This document shows positions 7,448 to 16,151 of a stretch of 22,030 nucleotides of DNA, piece after piece. The position numbers were made by a program, and so were the translations under genes. Source of the stretch: CAYQDB01 sp964416195. GTDB lineage: Bacteria; Zixibacteria; MSB-5A5; GN15; FEB-12. The stretch is taken from NCBI GenBank assembly GCA_964416195.1, contig CAYQDB010000032.1, positions 1-22,030 on the forward strand, written 5' to 3'. How positions within the stretch are numbered: the stretch's first letter is position 1; every line of letters begins with the position of its first letter. The notes under the pieces were generated by a model. It did not search any database and was not told the origin of the DNA. It saw only the letters and a program-made list of their open reading frames with translations.

Positions 7448-8725
7448 ATGGTGGGCAAACTCAAAAGAGGAATCAGATGGCTTCTACCCAGGGATGTTAC
7501 GTGCCGAATCTACCGGTGGCAAGCGAAGAGATATGTGGACAATCTTGTATTCAATGTAGATTTGCAAAAAAAGACCTTACTGGCACTAAATCACTTCTAT
7601 AGGGCAGACTTACAAGCTCTGGCCAATGCTAATAATCTGTATAACCTGGTAGTAGTTGATGCTCCTATTCTCTTTAAGGGGGCCAAGATTTACTTTTCAC
7701 AGCCGGTGATAGGAATCCAGGCAGCCTACGATAGTGAACCTCAAGAAAACCGGATGCGCTACCGTGAAGAATGCAGACTAATCTTCAATCGTCTTCAGCA
7801 ACGGTTTCACCCTGATTTAATTGTGACTGCCAATGACAATTTCTACTGGGTACGCGAGTTCATTCTGGTTGCCAGGGAGTATGGAGTTCCGACTGTTATT
7901 CTCGACAAGGAGGGGACAAGCTCCCCGCACGCGTTTGAAGCAGAGGCCAGGCGTGCCCGGGAACTTACGCCCTGTATATCTGACCATGTCTTCGTCTGGA
8001 GTGAGCGACAAAAAACATACTGGCAAAAGCGTGAGGTAGAGGCCGACCGCATAACGGTAATCGGTCAGCCAAGATCGGATCTGTTCTATACCGAAAAAAG
8101 GCATGACATTGACGAGCTTTTCCCGTCAGTGAAGCCACTTGTTACCTTTTTCTCCTACCATGATGATGCCTATATCCCGGAGGATTTGGCTCTCAAAGAG
8201 GGGCTTAACTGGAGCGGGATGAAGACTGAAACGCACGATGAGGTCTGTCGGCTGGCGCAAAGGTACAAGGACTACAACTTTGTTGTGAAGGTGCACCCCC
8301 AGCAACTTGATCGTGCGGATCTGCAGGCAAGATACAGGCTGGATAACCTACGGGTGATCGGCGGATCGGCACTTGCTAATGAACTCATACAGCGGTCTGA
8401 GTTGATAATTGCGTTTCAGACAACCGCTGTGATCGAAGCTATGTTCCTAAACAAGCCTGTTATCTATACGTATTGGGACGCTCTCCTTCCCAGGCTGCAG
8501 GAAGACCTTCTGCCGTTTCACCGAGCCAAGGGGATACTGGTGGCGAGGTCACTGGAAGAGTTCCACCAGATATGTACACGCTTTCTTGATGGCGACAGAA
8601 ACGTTTTAGGGTTTTCCGAAGACGAACTGAAGGTTCGTGAGCGGTTTGTAAATGAGTACCTGTACCGGCCCGATGGCCACGTTTGTGAACGTTTCTATAG
8701 CTCGATTGAGCAGTTGGTGAAATGA
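7448..8725 (+). CDS. GT-B-like capsule/surface polysaccharide transferase
   Basis: A 425-residue protein with the layout of GT-B enzymes of the capsule-synthesis / CDP-glycerol glycerophosphotransferase-like group. The N-terminal half has alternating strand and helix segments with no signal peptide. VIGQPRSD is at 204-211, and the C-terminal domain carries KVHPQQ (281-286), a position where relatives have K-x-H-P, followed by IAFQTTAVIEAMFLNKPVIY, the typical nucleotide- or phosphate-binding turn in which a residue such as Ser or Thr precedes E-A. The start ATG at 7448 follows AAAGGG by about eight bases. It overlaps the flippase by ATGA (8722-8725). It is probably a glycosyl- or phosphoglycerol-type transferase in repeat-unit assembly; donor and acceptor cannot be read. 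Confidence 0.65.
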   Translation: MVGKLKRGIRWLLPRDVTCRIYRWQAKRYVDNLVFNVDLQKKTLLALNHFYRADLQALANANNLYNLVVVDAPILFKGAKIYFSQPVIGIQAAYDSEPQENRMRYREECRLIFNRLQQRFHPDLIVTANDNFYWVREFILVAREYGVPTVILDKEGTSSPHAFEAEARRARELTPCISDHVFVWSERQKTYWQKREVEADRITVIGQPRSDLFYTEKRHDIDELFPSVKPLVTFFSYHDDAYIPEDLALKEGLNWSGMKTETHDEVCRLAQRYKDYNFVVKVHPQQLDRADLQARYRLDNLRVIGGSALANELIQRSELIIAFQTTAVIEAMFLNKPVIYTYWDALLPRLQEDLLPFHRAKGILVARSLEEFHQICTRFLDGDRNVLGFSEDELKVRERFVNEYLYRPDGHVCERFYSSIEQLVK

Positions 8726-10254
8726 AGCGACTCTTTAGCAACACGGTCTTTACCGGCGTCGACGGCTTTGTGTTGGTGGCGCTGAACCTGCTGGCAACAC
8801 CGGTTCTAATCAAGAACCTCGGCATGGAAGGATATGGCGCCTTCGTCTTTTTGAGCACCTTTAGTATTTTTGGGCTGCTAATGTGCTTTGACTTGGGGAT
8901 GGAAGGGTCATTGATGACTTATGTGGCCCGCTTTGAAGCTGCCGACGACAACCGCAAGATTCAAGACAGCCTCGTAGTCTCGCTCCTCTTCTACGGGATG
9001 ATGGGTCTAATTTTAGCGTTGGTATTATACTACTTCGCTGGTTTTATCACATCGCGGTTCATAGATGAAACTGGCGCCCTCAATCGTGCCACCGTCCTGA
9101 CTTCAATTAGTATTATTTCAATAAACGTCTTTGTGCAGTTTCTTACCCTGCCGTTTACTGCGATCCTTCAAGGGCTCAGACGTTTTGTCATCACCAAGTC
9201 GCTCAATGCTGTCCTAACGGCTGTTCAGTATATCATGATCATGCTGGCAGCGATATACTTCCACCGCATCGACATTGCTTTCATGGTGATTCTTGGGCTG
9301 ACGTTGGTGAGGCTTGTATTGCTCATCTGTCTTGTGTTGTACAAGCTACCGCATTTCCGGCCCATGAGGTGGAGGGTCCATTTCGGTATTCTCAGAGTGC
9401 TTTTCAGTTACAGCTGGATACTGTTTGTGAGCCGGATCATCGGTATCATCTTCAACCAGATGGACAAGTTCCTTATCTGGCTTTACCTGGCGGTCTCCCA
9501 AATGGCGATTTACGCCGTAGTCGTCCGTCCCGCAAATTTGATTCGCATGTTGATCAGTATCCTCAACTCGGCGATTATACCGGAGGTGGCGCGCCTTCAC
9601 CACAACAAAGAAACGGCCAGAATTCGAACACTCTTCATCAACCTTGTACGTTATGCTTACTTGATCATATTGCCCCTTTTAACGGTCACTTATACATACA
9701 TGGATAATCTTTTGAGTTTGTGGGTAGGGAGGGAGTTCGCCCCGTATTCCTATATGGCTGTGGTTATGCTATCGGTATACCTCCTGGCTCCTATCCCTGC
9801 GATGGCTTCAACTATACTGACCGGCCTGGAACTGATCAAAAAGACAATCTGGATATCGATCGTAGCCAGCATCATCAATATCGTTCTCAGCCTGATCCTG
9901 TTGAGGTCCATGGGGCTGGTCGGTTTGTTGGTGGCGACGCTGGTCGCCGAAATATTCATAGTGTTCCCATACTTAGCCATGATGATGCGCTTCCTTGAAA
10001 TGCGGGCATGGGAAGTCCTCAGGCCGATGTTACAGATTATTGCTGTAGCTGTCCCGTTTGCCGTGCTAAATGCAGGTGTCCATGCTACATTTGGCCGCCA
10101 TCCGATTGTGTGGATACCCGTAGTGGCAATTCTTACCCTTGGCCATTACGCTGTGAACTACGAGTTTCTGCTGAGTACCGAAGAAAAAGTAGGCGTTTTC
10201 AGTAAACTGAAGATCCACAAAGCACGCGCCATTCCGGAGGCAATGCATCAATGA
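8722..10254 (+). CDS. wzx: Wzx-type polysaccharide flippase
   Basis: A 510-residue polytopic membrane protein of the MOP/oligosaccharide-flippase superfamily. It would move lipid-linked repeat units across the inner membrane. Hydrophobic segments run nearly end to end, about 12-14 by eye, beginning with the amphipathic-hydrophobic NTVFTGVDGFVLVALNLLAT (about 5-24) and GMEGYGAFVFLSTFSIFGLL (about 34-53), which is the usual Wzx opening. The middle has the NQMDKFLIWLYL segment (about 248-259) seen in this family. It is coupled on both sides by ATGA overlaps to capsule-like transferases. The two N-terminal helices followed by a phenylalanine-rich loop argue against MATE drug exporters, a separate branch represented later in the window at 18910. 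Confidence 0.88.
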   Translation: MKRLFSNTVFTGVDGFVLVALNLLATPVLIKNLGMEGYGAFVFLSTFSIFGLLMCFDLGMEGSLMTYVARFEAADDNRKIQDSLVVSLLFYGMMGLILALVLYYFAGFITSRFIDETGALNRATVLTSISIISINVFVQFLTLPFTAILQGLRRFVITKSLNAVLTAVQYIMIMLAAIYFHRIDIAFMVILGLTLVRLVLLICLVLYKLPHFRPMRWRVHFGILRVLFSYSWILFVSRIIGIIFNQMDKFLIWLYLAVSQMAIYAVVVRPANLIRMLISILNSAIIPEVARLHHNKETARIRTLFINLVRYAYLIILPLLTVTYTYMDNLLSLWVGREFAPYSYMAVVMLSVYLLAPIPAMASTILTGLELIKKTIWISIVASIINIVLSLILLRSMGLVGLLVATLVAEIFIVFPYLAMMMRFLEMRAWEVLRPMLQIIAVAVPFAVLNAGVHATFGRHPIVWIPVVAILTLGHYAVNYEFLLSTEEKVGVFSKLKIHKARAIPEAMHQ

Positions 10255-11660
10255 AGTACAGTATTGTTTTTGTTTCTATCTTTGACCTGACCCGGGTGTT
10301 CTACGAGATTTCCAAGAACCTTGCGGCCAGGGGACACAGTATATACTGGATCACCACCAACGAGTTATGGACCAACTGGCTGCTGAGCCAGGGCGTCAAG
10401 GAGTCCGACTTGCTCCAACTTGTCTATGGCGAGTCGGATTTCTTGAGTGAGACCGAGAAAGCGGAGCTGCAGGGCCAGATTGTTGCCTGTGAGGCAAACG
10501 CAGACCTGTCGATCAATCAGTGCCTGCTGATGGATCAATTCGTGCGATACAAGAACAAGCCGACTATCAATGATTACATGTACCTTTATTACCGAGATAT
10601 TAAGAACTTCCTTGTAAACAAGAAAGTTACCCATGTTTTTGCGGAGCCGACCAACGTTAACGAGTTGATTACGTATATGATATGCCGGGAGTTGGGTCTG
10701 AGATTCCTCTCGCCACGGGATATGCGGTATCCCCACAGGCGACTCGTCTTTAACGATGGCTATCTGCAAAGCCAGGTTCTGGCTAAAGAAACCGTACAAA
10801 GTCGCAACGGGGACCGGGGTAGGGAGCTATTGGAGCAATTTGCCGAACGGCAGTCAGTGCCGCTCTATTTCGACAAGCTGAATAAGGAAAGAGTGATTAC
10901 AGTTAAAAAAGCGGTGACTTCGACAATGAATCGTATCAAGTCAGCTCGCGTAAGCAGTCGCAAGCACCTAACTCATCCTGATCTACCCGAACGCCTGCAA
11001 AGGATGGCCACGCGCGTGGTAAACGGTTTCTACTTACGTCACCTTTGTTCCTACACTGACCTTGAAGACGTGTCAGGTCGTGTGGCGTTCTATCCTTTGC
11101 ACGTTCAGCCAGAGTCTTCGATTGATGTGCTGGGTTCCTACTTCAGTGACCAGTTGAAGCTCATCAAGGATATTCGGCGTGCCCTTCCGTTTGATACGAC
11201 ACTGGTTGTCAAGGAACACTCGAATCTCCTGGGATTGAAAAGCATCGGCTTCTTCAGGCAACTGCGCCGTATTCCCAATACAAAACTGGTGCGTCATGAT
11301 GTGTCTACTTTTGATATCTACAAGAGATCATCGATCGTGTTCACGGTTTCCGGAACGTCCGGTTACGAAGCAGCCATGCTGGGTATACCGGTAGTGACCT
11401 TTGCGCGCATGTATTTTGACGGCCTTTCAGCGGTACATTACTGCCACGATATAACCGAACTCAAACCGCTCGTTTTCAAGCTACTTAACGGTTTTGAGCG
11501 GGATTATGAGGCTGATTGCCACTTCATGAGTGATCTGATTAGCCGATCGCAAGGCGGGTACTGGACTGATCCGCACTTTGACCCGGCCGTCATGGAGCCA
11601 GCCAACATGGAGAAGTTGACGGAAGCATTCGTCAGGGTTTTAGAAGGTGATTCTGCTTAA
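10251..11660 (+). CDS. Capsule polysaccharide biosynthesis-like (KpsS/LipB-type) protein
   Basis: A 469-residue cytoplasmic protein resembling the capsule-synthesis family (KpsS/LipB-like, GT-B-like). The N-terminal half opens with a strand, IVFVSIFDLTRVFYEISKNL (about 4-23), like a Rossmann start. The C-terminal half carries FYPLHVQPESSIDVLG (about 280-295), VVKEHSN (about 320-326) and VFTVSGTSGYEAAMLGIPVVTF (about 364-385). The last two correspond to the K-E-H and S-G-T-x-x-x-E-A substrate-binding segments of the family. KpsS-type enzymes add Kdo to phosphatidylglycerol, but here it lies in a Wzx/Wzy cluster, so another sugar transfer is more likely (inference). It overlaps wzx by ATGA and the polymerase gene by 14 bases. 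Confidence 0.7.
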   Translation: MKYSIVFVSIFDLTRVFYEISKNLAARGHSIYWITTNELWTNWLLSQGVKESDLLQLVYGESDFLSETEKAELQGQIVACEANADLSINQCLLMDQFVRYKNKPTINDYMYLYYRDIKNFLVNKKVTHVFAEPTNVNELITYMICRELGLRFLSPRDMRYPHRRLVFNDGYLQSQVLAKETVQSRNGDRGRELLEQFAERQSVPLYFDKLNKERVITVKKAVTSTMNRIKSARVSSRKHLTHPDLPERLQRMATRVVNGFYLRHLCSYTDLEDVSGRVAFYPLHVQPESSIDVLGSYFSDQLKLIKDIRRALPFDTTLVVKEHSNLLGLKSIGFFRQLRRIPNTKLVRHDVSTFDIYKRSSIVFTVSGTSGYEAAMLGIPVVTFARMYFDGLSAVHYCHDITELKPLVFKLLNGFERDYEADCHFMSDLISRSQGGYWTDPHFDPAVMEPANMEKLTEAFVRVLEGDSA

Positions 11661-12948
11661 CGCCATATCAGTGGTGCTGTACATCGCAAGCGGCCTGTAT
11701 ATTCTGCACAGGTTCAAGAAGGTTTTTATCCTCTACGTCCTCTACTTTGGTTTACAGGCTTGGGCGCTGGTCTCCTGTTTCTATAATGACCTCGGCGTCT
11801 ATAATCCGGAGCTGTTTCGTTATACCGAGACGAGTCTGGCGACGACCCGGTTGGCAATCTTCTACCTGGTGTTCAACGTCGGGTTTCTTATCGTGGGATG
11901 CCTAATCAACAACCGTCCACTGACACGCCGCGACTGGCTCATCTCACGGCAGACAATCAATCTGGGTAACCTTAAGCTGATCGTTTATGGGTTGGTTGCA
12001 TTGTTAATCGTGTATGAGGGGTATTCCTTCTGGGCATATGGCATACCCGTTCTGCAGGGGATGGACCGGTGGACCTTCCTGCAGGAATCCGGCCCGCTCG
12101 AGTGGTTCCTGGTAGGCTACGGATACATACTGGCATTCCTGCTGGGCTATTTCCGCAAAAAAAGGAAGTGGATATCGCTCAATGGCGCTGTTATAGTCCT
12201 TTTTGTGCTTTATTTGCTGGCCACCGGGCATAAGTATTCTGCCCTGGTCGGGATTATTATTCCCTACTACACGCCGATATTCGTGCGATACCTGGCCAAA
12301 CGTCCGTGGGTGAACCTCTTGAGGATCAGGAACCTGGTGTGTTTCGCGACTATCGTCTCTGTTGTCTTGTGCTATAGTTTTATCACTTACCGCTACCGGA
12401 GCGAAAGCGATGCCGCGGCTGAGTATTTTTTGACCAATCGGCTTTTGGCCAATCAGGGAGAAATCTGGTGGGCAGTTGACTATGATTACTTTACGTTCGA
12501 CACTTATGATCCCCGCCACTGGCAGGACGAGCTGGACCATATCCTGTCGCCTGCTCACACGCCGATTGAAGATGTGGGGATGAGGTATTTGATGGTGCAG
12601 ATTCTGGGGCCTGAGAAAGCATACATGGTGTTCGATCACGGCTACCTGTACACGATGGCTTATCCCGCGATCCTGATTATGACCTTTCCGTATGCAGTGG
12701 CAATAGGCCTTCAGCTTGTGGCTGGCATGTTCTTCTTTGCTTTACTGTATTATCTTTACTACTGCGTTCTCTACCGACATATCGTTCGCGCCGTGCTGAC
12801 AATACTCATCCTTTGGCCATTTATGAGTGTGATGGCCGCGGGCAATTTCGTGGTCCTTTGTACGATCGGTGTGGCTGTCAAGATAGCCCTGCTCTTGGTG
12901 GTGGAGCTTGGCATACTGCGAACCAATAGGGTGGAAGCGCACCTATGA
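11647..12948 (+). CDS. Wzy-like polysaccharide polymerase (polytopic membrane protein)
   Basis: A 433-residue integral membrane protein with about ten hydrophobic segments and one long hydrophilic loop (about residues 245-320, rich in Asp, Tyr and His), the architecture of O-antigen polymerases. It polymerises flipped repeat units at the periplasmic face. There is no strict Wzy motif, and assignment rests on topology, length and its place after wzx. The TGHKYSALVG segment (about 195-204) suggests one of the divergent polymerase-like families. The start is a GTG at 11647: the frame has a TAG six bases upstream, so only this GTG or weaker downstream starts are possible, and AGGG (11634-11637) is suitably spaced. 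It overlaps the previous gene by 14 bases. Confidence 0.65.
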   Translation: MILLNAISVVLYIASGLYILHRFKKVFILYVLYFGLQAWALVSCFYNDLGVYNPELFRYTETSLATTRLAIFYLVFNVGFLIVGCLINNRPLTRRDWLISRQTINLGNLKLIVYGLVALLIVYEGYSFWAYGIPVLQGMDRWTFLQESGPLEWFLVGYGYILAFLLGYFRKKRKWISLNGAVIVLFVLYLLATGHKYSALVGIIIPYYTPIFVRYLAKRPWVNLLRIRNLVCFATIVSVVLCYSFITYRYRSESDAAAEYFLTNRLLANQGEIWWAVDYDYFTFDTYDPRHWQDELDHILSPAHTPIEDVGMRYLMVQILGPEKAYMVFDHGYLYTMAYPAILIMTFPYAVAIGLQLVAGMFFFALLYYLYYCVLYRHIVRAVLTILILWPFMSVMAAGNFVVLCTIGVAVKIALLLVVELGILRTNRVEAHL

Positions 12949-13024
12949 GCAAGTTCCTATCTCAAACTTATGCTGACACCGGTCAATGTGATCACAGGTG
13001 GCGCGAGAGAAAAGGTGCCGGTGT

Positions 13025-14158
13025 ATGAGTCTCAAGCTTCTGATAAACGCAACGATTCTGAATGGTCGCCGGATGACAGGGCTGGGCGTCTACACGCGTA
13101 GTCTGCTGTCCGAGCTGATACCGTTACTTTGCAGGGACGATCAGGTTCACTCCATCAGGCTTATCGGAGATCGGCAGCGTGTCTCCGAATTGTTCGGGGA
13201 GCAGATTCGGCATGACAAGATCAGTATTGATCATGTCGCTACAAACCACCCGGTACTGCGGTTGCTGTCACTGAATCGCATTGTCGGCAGAAAAAAGTGG
13301 AACTCAAACAGCCTTTTCTACTCACCTACGCACCACGGTGTTATTGTCGATGGGATAAGACAGGTCTTGACCATACATGACCTGTTTGCACTGTTGTTCC
13401 CCCGCAATTATAGGCTTCAGAACTATTATTTTCGGTTCTACATGCCCAGTGTGCTTGCCAAAACGGATACGGTAATCACTGACTCCAAAAACACCGCTCA
13501 GGACTTGAGAAGTTTTTTTGAGGCCTCACCGCGAACGGTCACGGTCTATGCAGCAATTAGAAACGACTTGGCTTCCATCACACCCAAAGCTGTCCCCCAG
13601 CTTATTGGCGATAGATTTTTTCTTTTCGTTGGCCCTAACTATCAGTACAAGAACGCCGACCGCTTGATCGATGCGTTTGCACAATTCCATCGGCGTGATA
13701 TTGCGAAACAGCATCGCTTGGTATTCGCTGGAGGCCAAAGCCCATACGTGGACAGCCTCAAGAGCCGCATCAATTCTAGTTATCCATACCTCGAGAAGGA
13801 CATCCTGTTTCTGGGCTATGTGAGTGAGGAAGAGCTGATATGGCTTTATCAACAAGCGGTGGCTGCGATGGTCACGACCCTTTATGAAGGATTCGGACTT
13901 CCAGCACTAGAGGCTATGCATTATGGCTGTACGGTTGTCGCCTCGAATGTGGCCTCACTGCCTGAGGTATGTGCTGATGCCGCTATTTATGTCGACCCGT
14001 ACAATATGGATAACATTGCGGAAGCGATGTGGCGGTTGACAAACGATCAAAAGCTGAGAGCGGAACTGATAAAGAGGGGGGCTCGAAACGTACAACGCTT
14101 TGACTGGCTTAAGGCAGCTCATCAGGTGCATGACGTGCTCAAACAGTCGGTGGAGTAG
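13025..14158 (+). CDS. Glycosyltransferase family 4
   Basis: A retaining GT-B glycosyltransferase of family GT4, about 377 residues. The N-terminal donor-independent domain opens LLINATILNGRRMTGLGVYT (residues 5-24), with the G-x-G-x-Y-T loop typical of GT4. The C-terminal domain carries FFLFVGPNYQYKNADRLIDAF and the hallmark E-x7-E motif EGFGLPALE (Glu288 and Glu296). I prefer the ATG at 13025 to an in-frame GTG at 12998: it gives the family N-terminus directly and AAAAGG (13010-13015) lies about nine bases upstream. There is a 76-base gap after the polymerase, so coupling is weaker here. It adds one sugar to the lipid-linked repeat; specificity is unknown. Confidence 0.87.
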   Translation: MSLKLLINATILNGRRMTGLGVYTRSLLSELIPLLCRDDQVHSIRLIGDRQRVSELFGEQIRHDKISIDHVATNHPVLRLLSLNRIVGRKKWNSNSLFYSPTHHGVIVDGIRQVLTIHDLFALLFPRNYRLQNYYFRFYMPSVLAKTDTVITDSKNTAQDLRSFFEASPRTVTVYAAIRNDLASITPKAVPQLIGDRFFLFVGPNYQYKNADRLIDAFAQFHRRDIAKQHRLVFAGGQSPYVDSLKSRINSSYPYLEKDILFLGYVSEEELIWLYQQAVAAMVTTLYEGFGLPALEAMHYGCTVVASNVASLPEVCADAAIYVDPYNMDNIAEAMWRLTNDQKLRAELIKRGARNVQRFDWLKAAHQVHDVLKQSVE

Positions 14159-14195
14159 CCTGGAGGTACGGTCTGACACGACAGGCGGCAGGAAC

Positions 14196-14357
14196 ATGGC
14201 ATCGGTAGAAAATCCAGGAATCGCGTCCCGTCTCGGAAGAGCGGCCTACGATCAGTACTGGAGCCGTCCCACTACAATGGAACATCACGTGGAGCAACTG
14301 GAGGGGGTCTACCGCTCAATACTCAGCACACAAGGTGAGGCCGCTCGGCTGTTGTGA
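14196..14357 (+). pseudogene. C-terminal remnant of a second GT4 glycosyltransferase
   Basis: A 53-codon open stretch right after the intact GT4 gene, in another frame. Its translation, SVENPGIASRLGRAAYDQYW followed by a helix HHVEQLEGVYRSILS, has the form of the last 45 residues of many GT4 enzymes (N-P-x-x-x-x-x-L-G-x-A-A ... x-x-L-x-x-x-Y-x-x-x-L). The same region of the intact neighbour reads NDQKLRAELIKRGARNVQRF, so it is a different sequence and not a recent duplicate. Nothing upstream continues it: the frame enters the neighbour's coding sequence. I read it as what remains of a deleted gene. An alternative is a small independent protein from the ATG at 14196. Confidence 0.6.
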
Positions 14358-14544
14358 CTATGATTCGGAAAGATTTGTACCTCACTTTGGGAAACATGTT
14401 CCTGCACGGGCCTTGGGCCCCACCGGGACCGTTGGGCCTGTCGTGTAACATACGGGTGTGCAGAGGCTTACGTTGTTTGTCCCGTGTGGGCATTTCGGCA
14501 AGGAATTTGATTGCTTTGTTGATAGCTAAATGTGAAAGGGCCGA
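14358..14544. other. Non-coding stretch before the wzz-like gene
   Basis: Follows the GT4 remnant and completes a 386-base gap. It contains a GC-rich stretch with repeated GGGCC/GGCCC words (14408-14440), which could form weak hairpins but has no T-run and is not a clear terminator. AAAGGG at 14535-14540 is the ribosome-binding site for the gene at 14545, with short spacing. I see no gene or promoter here that I trust. Confidence 0.4.
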
Positions 14545-15726
14545 ATGACGAGAGAAACAAATTGGCATCCAGAAAAAGGGGACAGCGACGCAGAAGTGCC
14601 AAGCGGTGGGTTATCCGGAGTACCACAGTATGTGTCGGTTCCGGACTCTGAGAGTGGATCGCGAAACCGGTTTGAGATCAACCTCTTTGAGTTAGGGCAT
14701 TTGCTTGTACGGAGGCGGAAATGGTTCTTCGCCATTGTTATTCCAGTGGTGTTGCTCACCGCACTAGTGATGTTCACGACACCCAACGTGTATCAATCGA
14801 AAGCGATCATCCTTCCTTCTCGTGTCAAAGCCAAAATGTCGACCATTGGAGAGTTAGTGGGGTTAGGCAGTGGTATGGGCTCTGCAGATGAAAATTCATC
14901 TGTCCTCTATCCACTCATTTTACAGTCGAACCTCATCAAGGACTCTGTCCTCAGCCGGGTTTATGACGTCAAGTTCAAGGGGAAGTCCATACGTGTGGTG
15001 CCTTCCGAGTACTTCGGCAAAACTGATCCCAACAAGCTGCGCAAATGCCTCGGAGACGCCACGACGGCTACGGCAAGCAAGCGCACGGGTGAGGTCTATA
15101 TGTCGGTTGAGACAGAATATCCTGAGTTATCACAGGCGATCCTTGCAGCGTACCTGGAACAGCTCGATAACTACAACCGCTTCAGCCGAAAATCGTCGGC
15201 AAAAGAGAATCAGCGCTACCTTGAGGAGAGACTGGTCGGGGCCGGTCAAGAGTTGGAGCAAGCAGAGGATGATCTGAGGTCATTCCGTAATGCCAATAGC
15301 AACTGGGCTGCGACTACCAACGCTGATATCCTTCGTGACCTATTGCGATTGGAGCGCAACCTGCAAATAAAATCCACTACTTACCTGTTTCTTCAGAAGC
15401 AACTTGAAACGGCCAAGTTTGACGCGCAAAAGGACATTCCAATCGTGCGGGTACTGGATCAGCCGTCGCTTCCAACTATCAAATCCGGTCCCAGACGGAT
15501 TATCACCATTTTCTTCTCAGGGGTGATCTCCTTTGCGATAGTGCTTATTGGTATCTTTCTTTATGACCTGTGGCGGCAGGGGACAGGCGGCAGCAACCAG
15601 GAATCATATGGAGCTCTTCGCCGAAACGTTACGCAAGCGTTTCCTCGGTCGACACGAATACTCAACCTGATCAGACGAGTCCGAGCACCGCAGTTCGTAC
15701 GATCAAGACATAAGGTGGGGGTATGA
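14545..15726 (+). CDS. Wzz-type chain-length determinant protein
   Basis: A 393-residue polysaccharide co-polymerase that sets chain length with Wzy. A 50-residue cytoplasmic tail rich in Ser, Gly and Asp precedes the first membrane segment (about 60-79), after the positively charged LLVRRRKW. The periplasmic part holds the Wzz pattern YQSKAIILPS just after the membrane segment, and a long helical region (about 205-290) with predicted coiled coil: ENQRYLEERL, ELEQAEDDLRSFR. RVLDQPSLPTIKSGPRR leads into the second membrane segment (about 318-340), matching the proline-rich family motif. No Walker A or tyrosine-kinase domain follows, so this is not a fused BY-kinase. The tail after the second membrane segment, about 50 residues, is longer than in classical Wzz. 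Confidence 0.87.
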   Translation: MTRETNWHPEKGDSDAEVPSGGLSGVPQYVSVPDSESGSRNRFEINLFELGHLLVRRRKWFFAIVIPVVLLTALVMFTTPNVYQSKAIILPSRVKAKMSTIGELVGLGSGMGSADENSSVLYPLILQSNLIKDSVLSRVYDVKFKGKSIRVVPSEYFGKTDPNKLRKCLGDATTATASKRTGEVYMSVETEYPELSQAILAAYLEQLDNYNRFSRKSSAKENQRYLEERLVGAGQELEQAEDDLRSFRNANSNWAATTNADILRDLLRLERNLQIKSTTYLFLQKQLETAKFDAQKDIPIVRVLDQPSLPTIKSGPRRIITIFFSGVISFAIVLIGIFLYDLWRQGTGGSNQESYGALRRNVTQAFPRSTRILNLIRRVRAPQFVRSRHKVGV

Positions 15727-16151
15727 GTTTCCAAAACTCCGCATCGAAGGAAGTGAAGTAGAGGTCTATAGGGGAGGCCGGAGTACTGCTGTACAGTTGT
15801 TGTTCGTTCGAATCGTCGCGTGAGAGCATGTCATGCGATTGCTTGCCCAATTCCTTATAATGTTGATTACAGGCTACCTTGGCGCGGTTTGCTTGCTGTG
15901 GAGACGCTGTGTCTTGCAGTGACTCCCGTATAGTTTCAATAGCCCCTGACTTTTTCAGACGCAACATCTACTCTTATCTGGTTCATGTCTTTGCGGAGCT
16001 CGACTTGGTTCTGGAAATTCTCAGCTGCAGGGGTGAAAGATTGGACAGTGGTGCCGATAATATGAGAAGTTAATAGTTTTCAGTTGGCATAGTCCATATC
16101 CGGGTACAAGTAACGGATGCGAAGACCGTACGACACGAAGGGGGAATCAAG
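15727..16151. other. Intergenic gap of 425 bases, no convincing gene
   Basis: No + strand ORF with family features. On the - strand two frames join across a stop near 15945: one reads IIGTTVQSFTPAAENF...VELRKDMNQIRVD (about 16060 to 15945), and the other reads AIETIRESLQD...NQHYKELGKQ (about 15950 to 15790). Both are charged and helix-like but have no clear start codon or known match, so this may be a frameshifted relic or chance. GAAGGGGG (16137-16144) is the ribosome-binding site for the TTG-started gene at 16152. Confidence 0.35.

Noticed and set aside
12004..12639. 211-codon minus-strand ORF inside the polymerase gene
   Set aside because: Long, but antisense to a membrane protein. Its His/Gln/Pro-rich composition is what the complement of hydrophobic codons gives.
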